Positions 1 through 10,556 of a stretch of 64,000 nt of DNA are shown here, piece after piece (positions within the stretch are counted from its first letter, which is position 1; the number at the start of each line of letters is the position of its first letter). The translations under genes were made by a program, and so were the position numbers. Source of the stretch: Azolla caroliniana (lineage: Eukaryota; Polypodiophyta); NCBI GenBank assembly GCA_043228905.1, contig JBHGNT010000017.1:9424001-9488000 (forward strand), written 5' to 3'. The notes below the pieces were generated by a model that did no database searches, was not told where the DNA came from, and was given only the letters and a program-made list of their open reading frames with translations.

Positions 1-21
1 TGGGTCTCTTGCTAGAGACAA

Positions 22-1164
22 ATGATGGATGGGCTGACGACCGACTGGACCGTGGTCAAAGGGGTCTGCAGTCGCTTCGACAAACGGCGAGACTGGGGCG
101 ACGAGAAGTCATCGGTGATGGGACGCACCCCAATAAGGAAGTTCGATTACCCTTCGCCAGCAAGAAAGGAGGAAACTCGGGATTGGCTTGAAACTGGCCC
201 AACGTCGACCAGAGCGGTCAAGGGCCCATCCGGGGGAGCGGCTCTTGAGGAGTTGACACAAATGGTGCGCGACCTGCAGATCGCGCAGGCCTGGAGAGAC
301 AGTGGAGGGCAGCCACGCGACCGAAGGCCACCAGCTGGACAACAGTGTATGTGGTGCAACGTGGTCGGGCACAACCGGCGAGATTGCGTGGAGTTTGCCG
401 AAGCCCTCAGGGTAATGTGGTGTACCTATGGAACGGACGGGTGCACGCTGGTGATACTCGGAGAGAGGTGGAGATGAATTTCGGGCGTGGCGGGATGAAG
501 CGGCTAACGGAAAAAGTGGAGGTGCGCAATGTGGAGGTCGTCCATTATTCAGCATCGGCCAAGATCCGAGTAGGAGGTGACGAAGACCGGAAAATGAAGA
601 AACTCTGGCTTCTGGCCCTCGGTGCTAGAAGGCCTCTCCGGTGGACGACTTAAGAGGGAGGAAGCGAGTCGTGTAGAGCGGCAGGTCCGGGAGGTCACTA
701 GATGGGACGATCTGGTTGAGGAGAAGACCGGTCTCGTGGAAGCTGCGTGCAAGAACTATGAGGTCCTGGTAGAAGACAAGTGTGCGGGAAAGGCCGGAGG
801 TGCCAGGCCCTCACAACTGTTTGAGACCCGGTTTGGGCAGAAGCAAAACGATGGTGGTAACCCCGGTGCATCGGACAAAACGAAGCGGGCCGGTTACCGG
901 TTAAGCACCGAGATTGAAAGGACGACAGACCTACGGAAGGTTCTAGAAGAACGGATCCTCGACAGCAAGGTCGAGCTATCTTTGTGGGAAGTGCTTGGGA
1001 TCGCGAAGAAGGAGTTCCACGATTCCATTGTAGATCTAGTGAAGCACAAGTGGCTCTCTACAAAGTCGGAACCGGAGAAGCTGGTGGAGGTGCGGACGAC
1101 GCATCTGGAGGATGCGGCCCTAGAAGACGAGTTGGCGGATAGTCACTACTCGAAGTTACACTAG
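22..1164 (+). pseudogene. Gy1 gag remnant (zinc-knuckle region)
   Basis: Gag packages the element RNA. Three overlapping frames (22-477, 345-653, 622-1164) follow each other, which means at least two frameshifts. The first carries a retroviral zinc knuckle, CMWCNVVGHNRRDC (C-X2-C-X4-H-X4-C) at 346-387. The third is rich in Glu, Lys and Arg. No capsid N-terminus is visible, so the start probably lies outside the window. The link between the frames is inferred from their order and from the protease that follows. Confidence 0.7.
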
Positions 1165-1203
1165 ACCAGGACCACCACGGAAACCCCTATCCAGATCGGG
1201 GAC

Positions 1204-1617
1204 GTGCAGGAGCCGATGATTGTGTTGATAGACCATGGTTCAGAGATAAACCTGATGTCCATGGACTTCTACAGGAAAGGGAAGTGGCCAATCAATACCA
1301 AGCACGGTTGGAAGATACGCGCGGCAATGCATGCTACAGAGGAGTTTCACGGGCCGTGCCTGAATGTACGCGTGAAGATTGGGGATGTCGAGGTAGACCA
1401 ACATTTCTTCATGCAGGAGACGTCCTCGCACCTGGTGATACTCGGCGAACCGTACATTACGGCGGCACGCATGGAAACAAAGGTGCTTGATAATGGGTCG
1501 GCGTACGCGTGCGTGAGAAGCCAAGATGGACGTCACTCCGTCCAATTCCTGACAATAAGGCCGAACCATGAGAGGAACCGCGAGACCCTCGGCGGCGATA
1601 GCGGAGGGGATTTTTAG
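1204..1617 (+). pseudogene. Gy1 aspartic protease remnant
   Basis: Retropepsin-like domain that would release mature proteins from the polyprotein. The core reads VLIDHGSEINLMS, where the usual D-S/T-G-A triad is replaced by D-H-G-S; whether that is a lineage feature or decay cannot be judged from one copy. A flap-like region ending in HLVILGEPYI follows about 65 residues later, as in gypsy proteases. It sits just upstream of the polymerase in a separate frame. Confidence 0.7.
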
Positions 1618-1631
1618 AGAGGGCTATCAAG

Positions 1632-3315
1632 GTGTGGGGCCACGATAGTCCGGGCACATTGGAGGAACCCCACACATGTACCATAGGTAGGAAGTTTTGG
1701 TTCTCCGAGAACGGAGGTTGTACTTTAGCTAGCATCAACGGATGGAAAAGGAAGCGGGCGGAGGAACGGCTCAGGGTATGCCGAGTCCTCGCCCTCGATG
1801 AAGAAATTAGCGGCGCCATAGAGGCGGTTTCTTTTTACAACACCCTGGGGGAATTACTGAAGGTGTTCAAAGAAGGCCTCAGTGAAGACCGGATGATCCC
1901 GGTTAGTTTCTTGGAGATTTACGAAGTCCTCGCTAACTTCGGGGAAGGGGTTGGGTCTGACAGGACGGCCTGCATGGATACCAAGTACAAGACTGTGGAC
2001 CGGAAGGTGAGGCCAGTCGTGGCACTCTTGCCGGAGGGCAGCAAGGAATGGATAAATGGGGTCGCATCGGACCCGAGTCTATGAGATCTGGCCGGCATAG
2101 GGCACCGATTCACTAACACGACGCTACGGGAGCTCAAGGTCGGTGGGGGTGGGTTCCTACTGCCGGCGGAAGAGGATGCTTGGGAGGCATAGGAAAGCCT
2201 TCGCATTCTCACCAGGGGAAATCGGGTGCGTGGACCTGACAATTGTTGAACCAATGGTAATCTTCACGGTACTGCACGTACCGTGGAATCTCGAACCGAT
2301 TTCGGTACCCAGAGCTCACATCCCAAAGCTCATGGAGCTACTGAAGCAGAAGGTGGAGATGGGCATCCTCGAGTTGTCGAGTGCCCCATATTCAAACCGG
2401 TGGTTTACAGTGCCAAAGAAGAACGGCACACTGCGCTTCATTTAGGACCTGCAACCGGTCAATAAAGTGACCATTCGAAATGCAGGTATCGGTCTGACCG
2501 TTGATGATTTTGTAGAGGCCTTCGCCGGAAGGTCGATCTATTCGGTCGGGGATCTATACTTGGGGTACGACCAGTTCCAACTAGCCGTGAGAAGCAGGGA
2601 TATTACGATGATGTGAACCCCTCTTGACCTAGTACGGATGTGTACCTTGCCGCAAGGATGGACCAACTTGGTGGCGCACATGGTGAATGCTATGAACAAA
2701 GTACTGAGGGACTGCATCCCGGACATCACCATGCCATTCCTAGACGACACCTTGATAAAGGGGTGTCCGGTGGAAGAGAGGGACGAGATAGTTGGAGTAG
2801 ATGGATGCTGGAGGTTCGTGGTAGACCACGTCGAGGACTGCAAGAAGGTGTTACAGAGGCTTGAAAGGGTGAAGCTCACCTTCTCCGGAGAGAAGTCGAC
2901 GTTCGGGCAGTCAAAGATGCTAGTAGTCGGGCACATGTGCGGGCCCTATGGCCAGAAACTGTCTCTGGCAAAGGTAGAAGCAATCTCCGTCATGAAGGAA
3001 GAATGCAAGTCGGTAACGGAGGTGCGGAGGTTCCAGAGAGCGTGTGCATTTTATCACATCTGGATTCTGCATTACGCGCACATAGCAGAGCCACTTTACG
3101 GCTTGTTAAAGAAGGGGCGCAAGTTCGAGTGGGGGACAGAGCATGTAGAATCGGTGCAGAGGTTGAAGGACGCGGTTTACGACAAGAACGTTCCAATCTA
3201 TGTAACCATGGACACAAGCCCGACTGGGATAAGATGGGTGATCAGTCAGGAAGATGAGGACGGTACGATGTTCCCTATCCGTTTTGGGGCAAAGGTACTT
3301 AGCGAGCGGCAATGA
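1632..3315 (+). pseudogene. Gy1 reverse transcriptase remnant
   Basis: Frames at 1632-2084, 2143-2445 and 2638-3315 together cover a linker and the polymerase. The 2143 frame has the fingers motif VPKKNGTLRFI followed by a stop, and the sequence continues as NKVTIRNAG. The 2638 frame has the active site as MPFLDDTLIKG (F-L-D-D for the canonical Y-x-D-D), then thumb and connection segments and the start of RNase H (MDTSPTGIRWVIS). At least three lesions break it. Confidence 0.75.
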
Positions 3316-3792
3316 GGATACTCCCAGGTTAAGTGCGAACTCTGGGGCATCGTTTCGGCAGTCAAAGCCGACAAAGACTATCTAATTGGGACGGAAGTGA
3401 TAATTGAGACAGATTGTCTGCCGATCCTCGGTATGGTTTCCGGATGCGCGATGTTGAACCTGGCGATGCTCAGGTGGATCGCGTACATAAAATCTCTAAA
3501 CCCGGAGATACGACACATATCCAGGAAGGACAACGCCATGGCCGATATGCTTTCAAGAGCGAGGTTTGACGACGAAAACGGCATGGGTTCAGAAGACGAA
3601 GAGGTCGGCGTGGACTTCTTCGAGTTAGCGCACGTGACAACAAGGGTAGGGGGCACTCTGGCACTGAGCGAGTTCAACGAGAGAGAGTATGATGGGGAGT
3701 GGCTCCAGATCGGAAGATTCCTCAGGACGATGACGCTAGATACCACGTGGACGAGGGATGAAGCTAACTGGATCCGGAGGAAAGCTTATTGA
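3316..3792 (+). pseudogene. Gy1 RNase H remnant
   Basis: Continuation of the RNase H domain that degrades the RNA strand of the RNA:DNA hybrid. Past a stop at 3313-3315 the frame continues as YSQVKCELWGIVSAV, and the last acidic segment appears as HISRKDNAMADMLSRARF, the conserved C-terminal D-x-x-A-D-x-L-S-R signature of gypsy RNase H. Adjacent to reverse transcriptase upstream and integrase downstream. Confidence 0.7.
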
Positions 3793-5037
3793 TTCCTCCT
3801 ACGGGATGAGAGCATTTGGAGGCACCCAAAGAAACGAGGTAACGTCCCACTACGTGTAGTAGCAAGGAAAGAGGAGCAAGAGGTGCTGCCTGTGGTGTAC
3901 CACGAGAGTCACTGGGCCGGGCACTGTGGCACTTGGGCCACCTTCGAGAAGCTGAAGGAGAAGTATTGGTGGCCGGGGCTATACTAGGATGTGCACCAAT
4001 TCGTGACAACGTGCGGAAGCTGCTACATGCATTCCATAGTCTGACATCGGGATGAGTTGCACCCGACTTACCCGCCGATTGTCCACTTCAAGTGGATGGT
4101 GGATTTGGTGATGATGCCGATGGGAGTAGGGCAGATGCGGTACCTGGTGCTGGCGTGGGAGGATTTGAAAAACCAAGTGGAGGGTTGCGCACTACAAAAC
4201 AAAATGACTGCGGCAGTCTACCGGTTCCTGATTGAAGAAGTAGTATGCCGGTACGGGTGTGTAGGGAAGATCGTGGGGGACTGAGGAGAGCTGGACACGC
4301 ATGAGGCTGAGGAGTTGTTCAATCGGTTGGGAGTCAAGCTCTCTCTGACTACGGCATACAATCCTGACGCGAACAGGAAGGTAGAGCGCGGGCACGGGCC
4401 AATCATGAAGGCACTAGTATGAGCATGTGCAGGACGGGTCGGGAATTGGCCGCGGCTCCTCCCTTACGCGTTGTGGGCGGACCGGACTACGCATAGTTTG
4501 GTAATCGGGTTCATGCCAGCAGACCTGATGTACGGGCAAAAGACGATCATGGCGGTAAAACGAACGATCTCCTCATGGGTGGCGATAGATTGGAGGGGTG
4601 AGATGAGCCGGGAAGAGCTGTTGGCGGCGCGGATTCGACAGCTCGAGCGAAGACCGGAGGACGTGGAACGGGCAAAGGTGAAGCTGCGTATGACAAGAGA
4701 AAGGAACAAAGACAGGTTCGATCGAACACATCGACTGCGGCCAAAGAAGATCGAAGAAGGTGACTGGGTGCTGGTCTACGACAATAGCCTCGACAATCAA
4801 CACAAGGCAGCGCGTAAGTTTGCAAAGAGATGGTTTGGGCCCTACACTTTGACAAGGACGAACAACAACGGCACTTATCATCTTTTGGAGCTCGACGGAG
4901 CGCGGATAGCGGTGCCGGTGGCCGGTAAGCGGATAAAGGTGTTCAAGAAACATTATGCCGACGGACCGGACCCGGCTAGCGCAAATGATGGTAACAACTG
5001 GACCGGCACAAACGATGACTTAGAGGATGAAGAATGA
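3793..5037 (+). pseudogene. Gy1 integrase remnant
   Basis: The N-terminal HHCC zinc-binding module is visible at about 3900-4025 (HESHWAGHCGTWATFEKL ... CGSC). The catalytic core is spread over 4057-4284 and later sequence with several stops; TTAYNPDANRKVERGHG at about 4350 corresponds to the segment bearing the last catalytic Glu. The C-terminal domain is open from 4471 to 5037 and ends in GKRIKVFKKHYADG. Stops make it non-functional. Confidence 0.7.
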
Positions 5038-5111
5038 TCACGGGCTAGTCTTCTCTGGGCAGATGGACAATCTAGCACGTATCGGAGGACGTGTGGTTTG
5101 GTGGGGGTGGA

Positions 5112-5469
5112 TGTCGTGAAGAAAACCGGCCCTAAGAAGAATCAAAGAATTAAAGGCGTGAACCCGCCTTTGCATGAGTGTGCACGAATTGATACATTGT
5201 ACATAACTAGGAGTAGGACGGTTGATGTAAACATACTAGGTATTAGATATTTATTAGGAAATCGATGCGTATCTTTGTCCGTAGGGACAGAGTCTCTGGA
5301 GGGTTGCCATCATTGTATTTGTCACTGTTATTGGAATTGAATCTCTTCTTTCTATGTTATCTGTGTTTCCGGGAGTGTCTTCTTTCACTTCTCTCGAGTG
5401 TTCTCCTTGATTAAGTCAGTATACGCGTTGGCGGTTCAATCAGCGGGCAAGTGCCGCCGGTTGCTGACA
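5112..5469 (+). repeat. Candidate Gy1 3' LTR
   Basis: A purine/T tract containing GGTTTGGTGGGGGTGGA (about 5095-5111), suitable as a polypurine tract, is followed by TGTCGTGAAG and about 358 bp later by TTGCTGACA. The ends form a short TGTC/GACA inverted repeat, as LTRs do. No second copy is present in the window, so the boundaries are inferred only from position and terminal bases. Confidence 0.4.
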
Positions 5470-5824
5470 GGTCTAACAGATCTTACACTAGCGTGCTTCT
5501 CGCTTCCTCTTGTCTCTCTTGCTCCTTGGTTCAGGGCCCCCGTGGTCCCGCCTTATTCACACGCGAAAGCGTAGCAACGCGACACCGTAAAAGAACTAAT
5601 CTTTCTACACACAATGGTAAGGGGTTATCTCCCCTGTAACCTAGATTACAATTTAATCTAAAGTTATAGTTACAAGTCAGTTGACACATAGTCGAGTTGG
5701 TGGAGGTAGAGTCGATATCTAGCCTGATTCGGCTAGTCATCTGGGCCGGCTTGTTCGAATTGGTCGGTCTTTGACTTACCTTCTGCTCCTTAGTTGGTGC
5801 TCTTCGGCTCGGTCGCTTGTCATA
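5470..5824. other. Unassigned stretch between Gy1 and the Co1 fragment
   Basis: No domain is recognisable. It should contain the 3' untranslated part and possibly LTR sequence of Co1 (minus strand), whose coding sequence ends near 5825, but no TG...CA pair or repeat partner is present to prove it. Confidence 0.3.
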
Positions 5825-6369
5825 GTCCCATCCTTGTCCTTAGTGCTACAAAGTATTGTTCTAGGAGTGGCTTCATCAGGCAATCGACGATGTTTACCTC
5901 CGTGTCGATCTTCCGAACTTCGAGCTTCTTCTATGTTATGAGCTCCCGGATGTGATGAAACCATACCTCAATGTGTTTCATCTTCGCATGATAGATTGGG
6001 TTTCGAATGAGGTGTATTGTGCTCTATGAGTTGCAATAGATGGTCGGTGTTGGATGCTCGATTTGTCTTGTAGCCAGGAAGTCGGATGTCAGTTAGTGCA
6101 CCTAGATGGCATCCTTCGTTGCCCCTAATGTTGTTATGTATTCAGCCTCTGTGGTAGACAGGGTCGTGCACTCTTGTAGCTTCGACTTCCATGATATGGC
6201 GCTACCGCCATAGATGAAGATGTGTCCTGATGTCGACTTCTGATTGTCCATATTTCTAGCATAGTCAGAGTCAGTATAACCTTTGATTTCGGTCGGGTTT
6301 GCCGATCCGAAAGTCATTTGTGCATCCTCAGTCCCTTTTAGGTACCTGAAGATGTTCTTGATGGTCTCC
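5825..6369 (-). pseudogene. Co1 RNase H remnant (left half of split copia)
   Basis: Minus-strand copia RNase H. The clear part is ORF 6102-6317: GYTDSDYARNMDNQKSTSGH, then SAISWKSKLQECTTLSTTEAEY, both hallmark copia RNase H motifs. Toward 5825 it continues, with stops, through KHIEVWFHHI and a C-terminal stretch ending RTRMGL. Its upstream edge reads ETIKNIFRYLKGT at about 6330-6369. That is the exact continuation of NPRRKYW at the edge of the fragment starting at 58189, so the two are halves of one element split by Co2. Confidence 0.75.
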
Positions 6370-6805
6370 TATGAATGTTAACGTGCAGAAGCATTTAGAC
6401 AGAATCGGCTCAGCCAGATAGCAACAGAGAATAAGATGAAGGTTTAGTGGAGAAGCTTAATACACAGAGAGTATACATGGGAGAGACAAAGAGAGCAGAA
6501 CATAAATGTTGATTCAAAATAATTAAACCACTCTGTAACTCTGTACATAGAATGTGCTCAACAACACTATTTATACAAGTCCTCAAAAGGATTGACAGAA
6601 GTACTATGTACTTCAATGCTCATACGAGCGACTGACACTAACTACGAGACAATGATTACCTAGTATTTTAGGCTACTACTAGGATTCCGGTTCCTACTCG
6701 AGTCCGGCTCTTCGATCTGTCTCACTGATCCGGCCGGTTGTATCCGGATAACAATCCGGCTTTGGCTTATTCAACCGGTCCATATCCGGTTGAGGTTGCT
6801 CAACT
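6370..6805 (-). repeat. Co2 3' LTR
   Basis: Begins TATGAATGTTAACGTGC and ends GGTTGCTCAACT. It aligns over its whole length with 57777-58188 (TGGGAATGTTAACATGC ... CGCTCAACA). Roughly one base in ten differs, and an extra CCGG-rich segment near 6730-6760 is absent from the other copy. Both terminal TG/CA dinucleotides appear mutated here. It contains TATTTATAC (about 6570), a possible promoter element in either orientation. Confidence 0.75.
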
Positions 6806-7181
6806 TGAGGTCGGATCGTGATGTCAATGTCTGTGGCAACCGGTCCTTCCACCCAGCACCTTCTAGCATCGTCCCACCTTGCTCGCGCTCCTCGTCCGGT
6901 CTGGTCATGTTTGCTGTGACCCTTCTGGCTCGGCGCACCTCGACCTCCTCGGCCGGCTTGTCTGCTCAACGGGCCCATTTCAGCTCCCTTGCTGCTACGA
7001 CTCCGACGCTTGTTGACCTGTCGGTTCCTTCATGTTGGCGTCGACTTCCGCTGCGTCCGTGTTCGCTTAGCCTTTACTTGATCCGGCTTCTCCAAATCTT
7101 GAACCGAATAAACTTCCTTCGATTCGTTCCTGCTCTTGTCCGAGTTGGTAGTTTCCAACTCATCTTCCGTTTTTAGGCCCT

Positions 7182-7601
7182 TCACCACATCGGACCACGT
7201 TCGGGTCTTGGCCTTCTTCTGGTCGGCTTTGTCCTTCTTGACTCTACCGTCGCTACCGCTTGCTCTGACTTGTTCGGATGTGCTGACTCCCTCGGTCGAC
7301 TCGGCTCCCTTTTTCTACTCATGTCCCATCTTGGTTTTTTCTTCCTCTCCGGGTCCTTGTTTGGGGCCATCACCAATGCCTTTGCCCGTTCCTGGTCTCT
7401 CAAGTGCAGCACGTCGAGATGTTGTACACCACACATTTCAGAGAAGTGATGCAACTTGTCCGATCCGAGCGGTTTGGTGAAGATGTCGGCAACTTGCCAA
7501 TTCGTCTGAACATACCAAAGTTTGATATCATTGCTCAAAACCCGCTCACGCACAAAGTGATAGTGGACTTCTATGTGCTTCGTCCGAGCATAGAGGCCTA
7601 G
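7182..7601 (-). pseudogene. Co2 RNase H C-terminal remnant
   Basis: Minus-strand frame reading RERVLSNDIKLWYVQTNWQ followed by VADIFTKPLGSDKLHHF, the usual C-terminal end of copia RNase H. It then runs on into a Lys/Arg-rich tail. The upstream part is cut at about 7592-7601 by the truncated Gy2 LTR. Sequence 6806-7181, between this frame and the LTR, is GC-rich 3' untranslated sequence with no recognised motif. Confidence 0.7.
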
Positions 7602-7850
7602 CTACCTTCATTTGATGATATCTTTTGACTACGTTGAGACTTTGTTTCGTGGTGGGTCAACTTTTGTAGCGAGCGCGCCAACACTAGGTACGATTTGACG
7701 CCATGACAGTGGTATGGGACGCCGATCGAGGCTCGAGTCCGTCTCGATCCCTTCGCTCGGGGGTGGTCGGGTGGATTGGTACCATTCTTTTATCCTTATC
7801 ATATGCTTACATTAGATCATTTCTCTAATAGTTGGTTTTAAAGCTCATGT
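7592..7850 (+). repeat. Gy2 5' LTR, truncated at its start
   Basis: Sequence from GAGGCCTAGCTACC onward matches 45802-46068 with scattered differences, including CTCGATCCCTTCGCTCGGGG and CTTATCATATGCTTA. The first roughly 190 bp of the LTR, with TATA box, are missing, so this copy begins just downstream of the promoter. Its right end cannot be fixed because the 3' LTR is itself truncated at 46068. Confidence 0.7.
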
Positions 7851-9278
7851 TCTAATGTTTCTTTTGTTGTCTTTTGTCTTCTTGATTGATGGTGATTGAT
7901 CGATGTGCGGTCGGCCTTGATCCAGACAGCGATCAACCTATTTTCTTTCTTGTTTTTCTTTCTATTTTTTCTTCTCCCTTGCATATGTGTTTGGTGTCGT
8001 ATGCATATGAAGTCAATACCTCAATTGCGTATTACGATTAACCCTTATTTTTAGATGTTCGTGTGCGTAAAAGGTATATGCCTCGATTACGTATCTCGAT
8101 TACATCATTTTTGGCTATTTTATATTACAATTTCTTTTATATATGCATATGTGGTCATGTGTATACGTATTTGATCGTATATATGTGATAATATACATAT
8201 GTGTATATAAGTTATTACGTGATTTCAATATCGAATGTTTTCCTTTTCGGGTAAAGGATCTTGGTGGCCGTCCTCACATTTTTGTGAGAATGGCGTTGTC
8301 ACCATCCCTTTTTCAACAAATTTTTATTGTTGACATCCCCGTTGGTGACTTTGATTTCGTTATGTAATGAAACAATCTTAGTCACAATGGTGTTGAGAAC
8401 CTAGGGCTTGACCCACTTGATGTGAGGTCACTCTTATGACACACATATCCAACATCCCTCCCTCATTACATGGATACGATGCCACCATGAAATAATTCTT
8501 ACGAAAGGTATTCGTAATGACGTAACCATGTGATGGGCCACATGGGCCTACTACGAAAAGAGGGCTCATTTGGCTTGACCATTAGGTTGCACTTTGGTGT
8601 ATACCATCGTAATTATGAGACTCGAGGTTAGGTAACGTACCAACAAAGTTTGTGGTAAACGAGGGGGAAATAAGGACTCTTGACATATATGTTTCTTTTA
8701 AAAAAAACATATATGGGCAAATGCCTCACATATCTCTTATACGCATTAAATATTAAACATTCAAGAAGAGCAACCTACTTGGTTGGTTGAAGTGTTTAAT
8801 GCATTTGTTCTCGAGGTCTCGAGTTCAAACATGACCAAGACCATACAACATCGTTGATACATATGATTATAACACATGTTTAGACTTGAGGTCTAAGTGC
8901 ACTTCGGGGTCCTCGTAATAGGACTTAAAGAGCTGAAACCACGTATGTGGGCACCAAAACATAGTTTATTGTTAACATTTTTTTCATGTATAAACTATTC
9001 ATGACGCGAACATACATGGTTGAGCCTCGGGGAGCCGCCATGAGAAAATCGATATAGAGATTAGGGAAAGATATTAATTTGTCACCCCCATGGTTTTTAA
9101 AACACCTTTGTGTTACCATAGTAACATAATCTTCAACCTAATCTCATACGTCTAGAGGGGTATTGATGTAAGATCATGATATCGATTAATGTTTGCCCAT
9201 GATATGTTTACATCACGACATGATGTTACGACTATTTGTCTGACCTTATCCTTTTTCTTTGCCAGAAATAATCATTCA
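7851..9278 (+). other. Gy2 long untranslated leader, AT-rich
   Basis: About 1.4 kb between LTR-like sequence and the gag ATG at 9279. No open frame of interest. It contains an inverted repeat CATATATGTTT...AAACATATATG at about 8684-8714 and a tRNA/SINE-like stretch at 8771-8845. Some of it may be unrelated inserted sequence. No conventional TGG-type primer site was found. Confidence 0.4.
8771..8845 (+). repeat. tRNA-like / SINE-like stretch
   Basis: ACTTGGTTGGTTGAAGTG resembles a Pol III A box, and GAGTTCAAAC about 45 bases later resembles a B box (consensus GGTTCRANNCC). The spacing suits a tRNA-derived SINE head. No A-rich tail or target duplication was identified, so this is a motif-level call. 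Confidence 0.3.
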
Positions 9279-9616
9279 ATGGCTCAAAATAACGACTCGA
9301 TGTCATCCGCTTAAGCGGAAGGAACTCAAGGAAATCCTCCCGGACAAATTTCCATTGAGATGTATTTTTCACAAATAAGCGAATACCTTAGTTTCACTGC
9401 TCAACAGATGACCGAACTTCGGCAATCTCAAAGTGCTCTCGACGCACGTGTCATTAGTTTACAACGTGAGACTAATAGACCGGAGGAGCGACAGGGTGAA
9501 CCATCATTTGGTGTTAAGCCATTTACGGGAGAAAAAAAGGAAAGAATTGAATAAGCAATCTTCACGTGGCTGGGCCGATGGGAGTCTCATTTTGAGCTCT
9601 ATCCCACACTAGATAG
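9279..9616 (+). pseudogene. Gy2 gag N-terminal remnant
   Basis: The frame opens with ATG at 9279 (MAQNNDSMSSA), hits a stop at 9312-9314, and continues to SQISEYLSFTAQQMTELRQ and PSFGVKPFTGEKKERIE. After a second stop it reads AIFTWLGRWESHFELYP, matching the gypsy gag lead-in where a short helix precedes the capsid-like domain. It is cut at 9616 by the Co3 LTR. The zinc knuckle that should follow is absent from the window. Confidence 0.6.
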
Positions 9617-9697
9617 TGTTGGGGACAAGGTCGTCAGTGCGGAAGAACAAAACAACATATGTGATGTTGAAGGACCTGTGTATAAGAATGAAACAAG

Positions 9698-9739
<42 letters not shown>

Positions 9740-9933
9740 GCACAAAGAAACATTTTATTTCTTAATAGCAACAGTTACAAAATGACAACCACCCTTCACT
9801 AAAGGTTACAGAGTCACTTTATATAGTAACTATCCTAGGGCAACTGTCCTTTATGCTATTTACAGAAATAGCCCAAACTTGGGTTGTCCAAAGGGACAGT
9901 GTGAATACGGCCATTATACACTTGTATTCGACA
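9617..9933 (-). repeat. Co3 3' LTR
   Basis: Begins TGTTGGGGACAAGG and ends GTATTCGACA, giving TGT...ACA termini. It lies directly after the polypurine tract of Co3 on the minus strand. It contains an uninterrupted GA repeat of about 17 units (roughly 9700-9735), a microsatellite likely to vary in length. The left neighbouring bases GATAG (9612-9616) would be one target duplication copy; the other is not seen. Confidence 0.6.
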
Positions 9934-10076
9934 CTCCCCGGTAATGGGCGTATACATGGGTTATCATAAATTATAGGTATATACAAGGTTTATTGAACAG
10001 ATCGGTTTTGTTCGAGTCGGCAAGATCTGAAGAAAGAAGACCGAACCGGTCGGGTCGGAAAAGCTGAAGCCGATCC

Positions 10077-10556
10077 TCAAAGAACCGATGTCGGTTGTCC
10101 GAAACCATCCTGTGCTGTGTGTCCGACTTTTGAACCAGACCGATTTTTTGTTACGCCCATCTGGTGCCGAAGGGACCGGAAGCGATCCACCGAAAGACAC
10201 TTGGTCATTCCATCTGCGATATTATCGGTTGTGGATATCTTCTCGAGACCGATTTTCCCTGAAATGATGCAGTCCCGAACAAAGTGATGTCGAATGTCGA
10301 TATGCTTGGAGGCGTTTTGGTGAACCGGATTTTTTGACAAAGCAACAACACCCTGACTGTCGTTGTAGACAACTGGAGCTGAGTCGAGGTTGACTTGTCG
10401 AAACGTGTGCGCCAGCCGACCAAGCCATAAAGCTTCTTTTGCCGCGTCAGACGCAACTACATATTCCGCTTCGGTCGTTGAGGTGGTTGTGCACTCCTGA
10501 AGTTTCGACTTCCACCAGATTGCTCCATTGCTGAATTTGAAACAATATCCGGTTGT
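10077..10556 (-). pseudogene. Co3 RNase H, distal part
   Basis: Frames on the minus strand give SKLQECTTTSTTEAEYVVAS, then KHIDIRHHFVRDCIISGKI and NIADGMTKCLSVDRFRSL, the ordered C-terminal motifs of copia RNase H. At least one frameshift lies inside. The reading continues across the Gy3 insertion to 15773 (GYTDSDFASYMDS). The Gy3 target duplication GTTGT falls within this domain. Confidence 0.75.

Larger units (their letters stand above)
1..5469 (+). mobile_element. Gy1: decayed Ty3/gypsy retrotransposon, 5' end outside the window
   Basis: Domains run in gypsy order on the + strand: gag zinc knuckle (346-387), aspartic protease (about 1204-1617), reverse transcriptase (2143-3315), RNase H (3316-3792), integrase (3793-5037), then a candidate 3' LTR (5112-5469). 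Integrase downstream of RNase H is the Ty3/gypsy order. The coding sequence is cut by stops and frameshifts at nearly every domain boundary, so the copy is dead. The 5' LTR and gag start lie left of the window. It is distinct in sequence from Gy2, Gy3/Gy4 and Gy5. Confidence 0.85.

Noticed and set aside
9700-9740. GA microsatellite as a separate satellite or regulatory array
   Set aside because: It is a short simple repeat inside the Co3 LTR; similar CT runs occur in the Co5, Co8 and Co9 LTRs.
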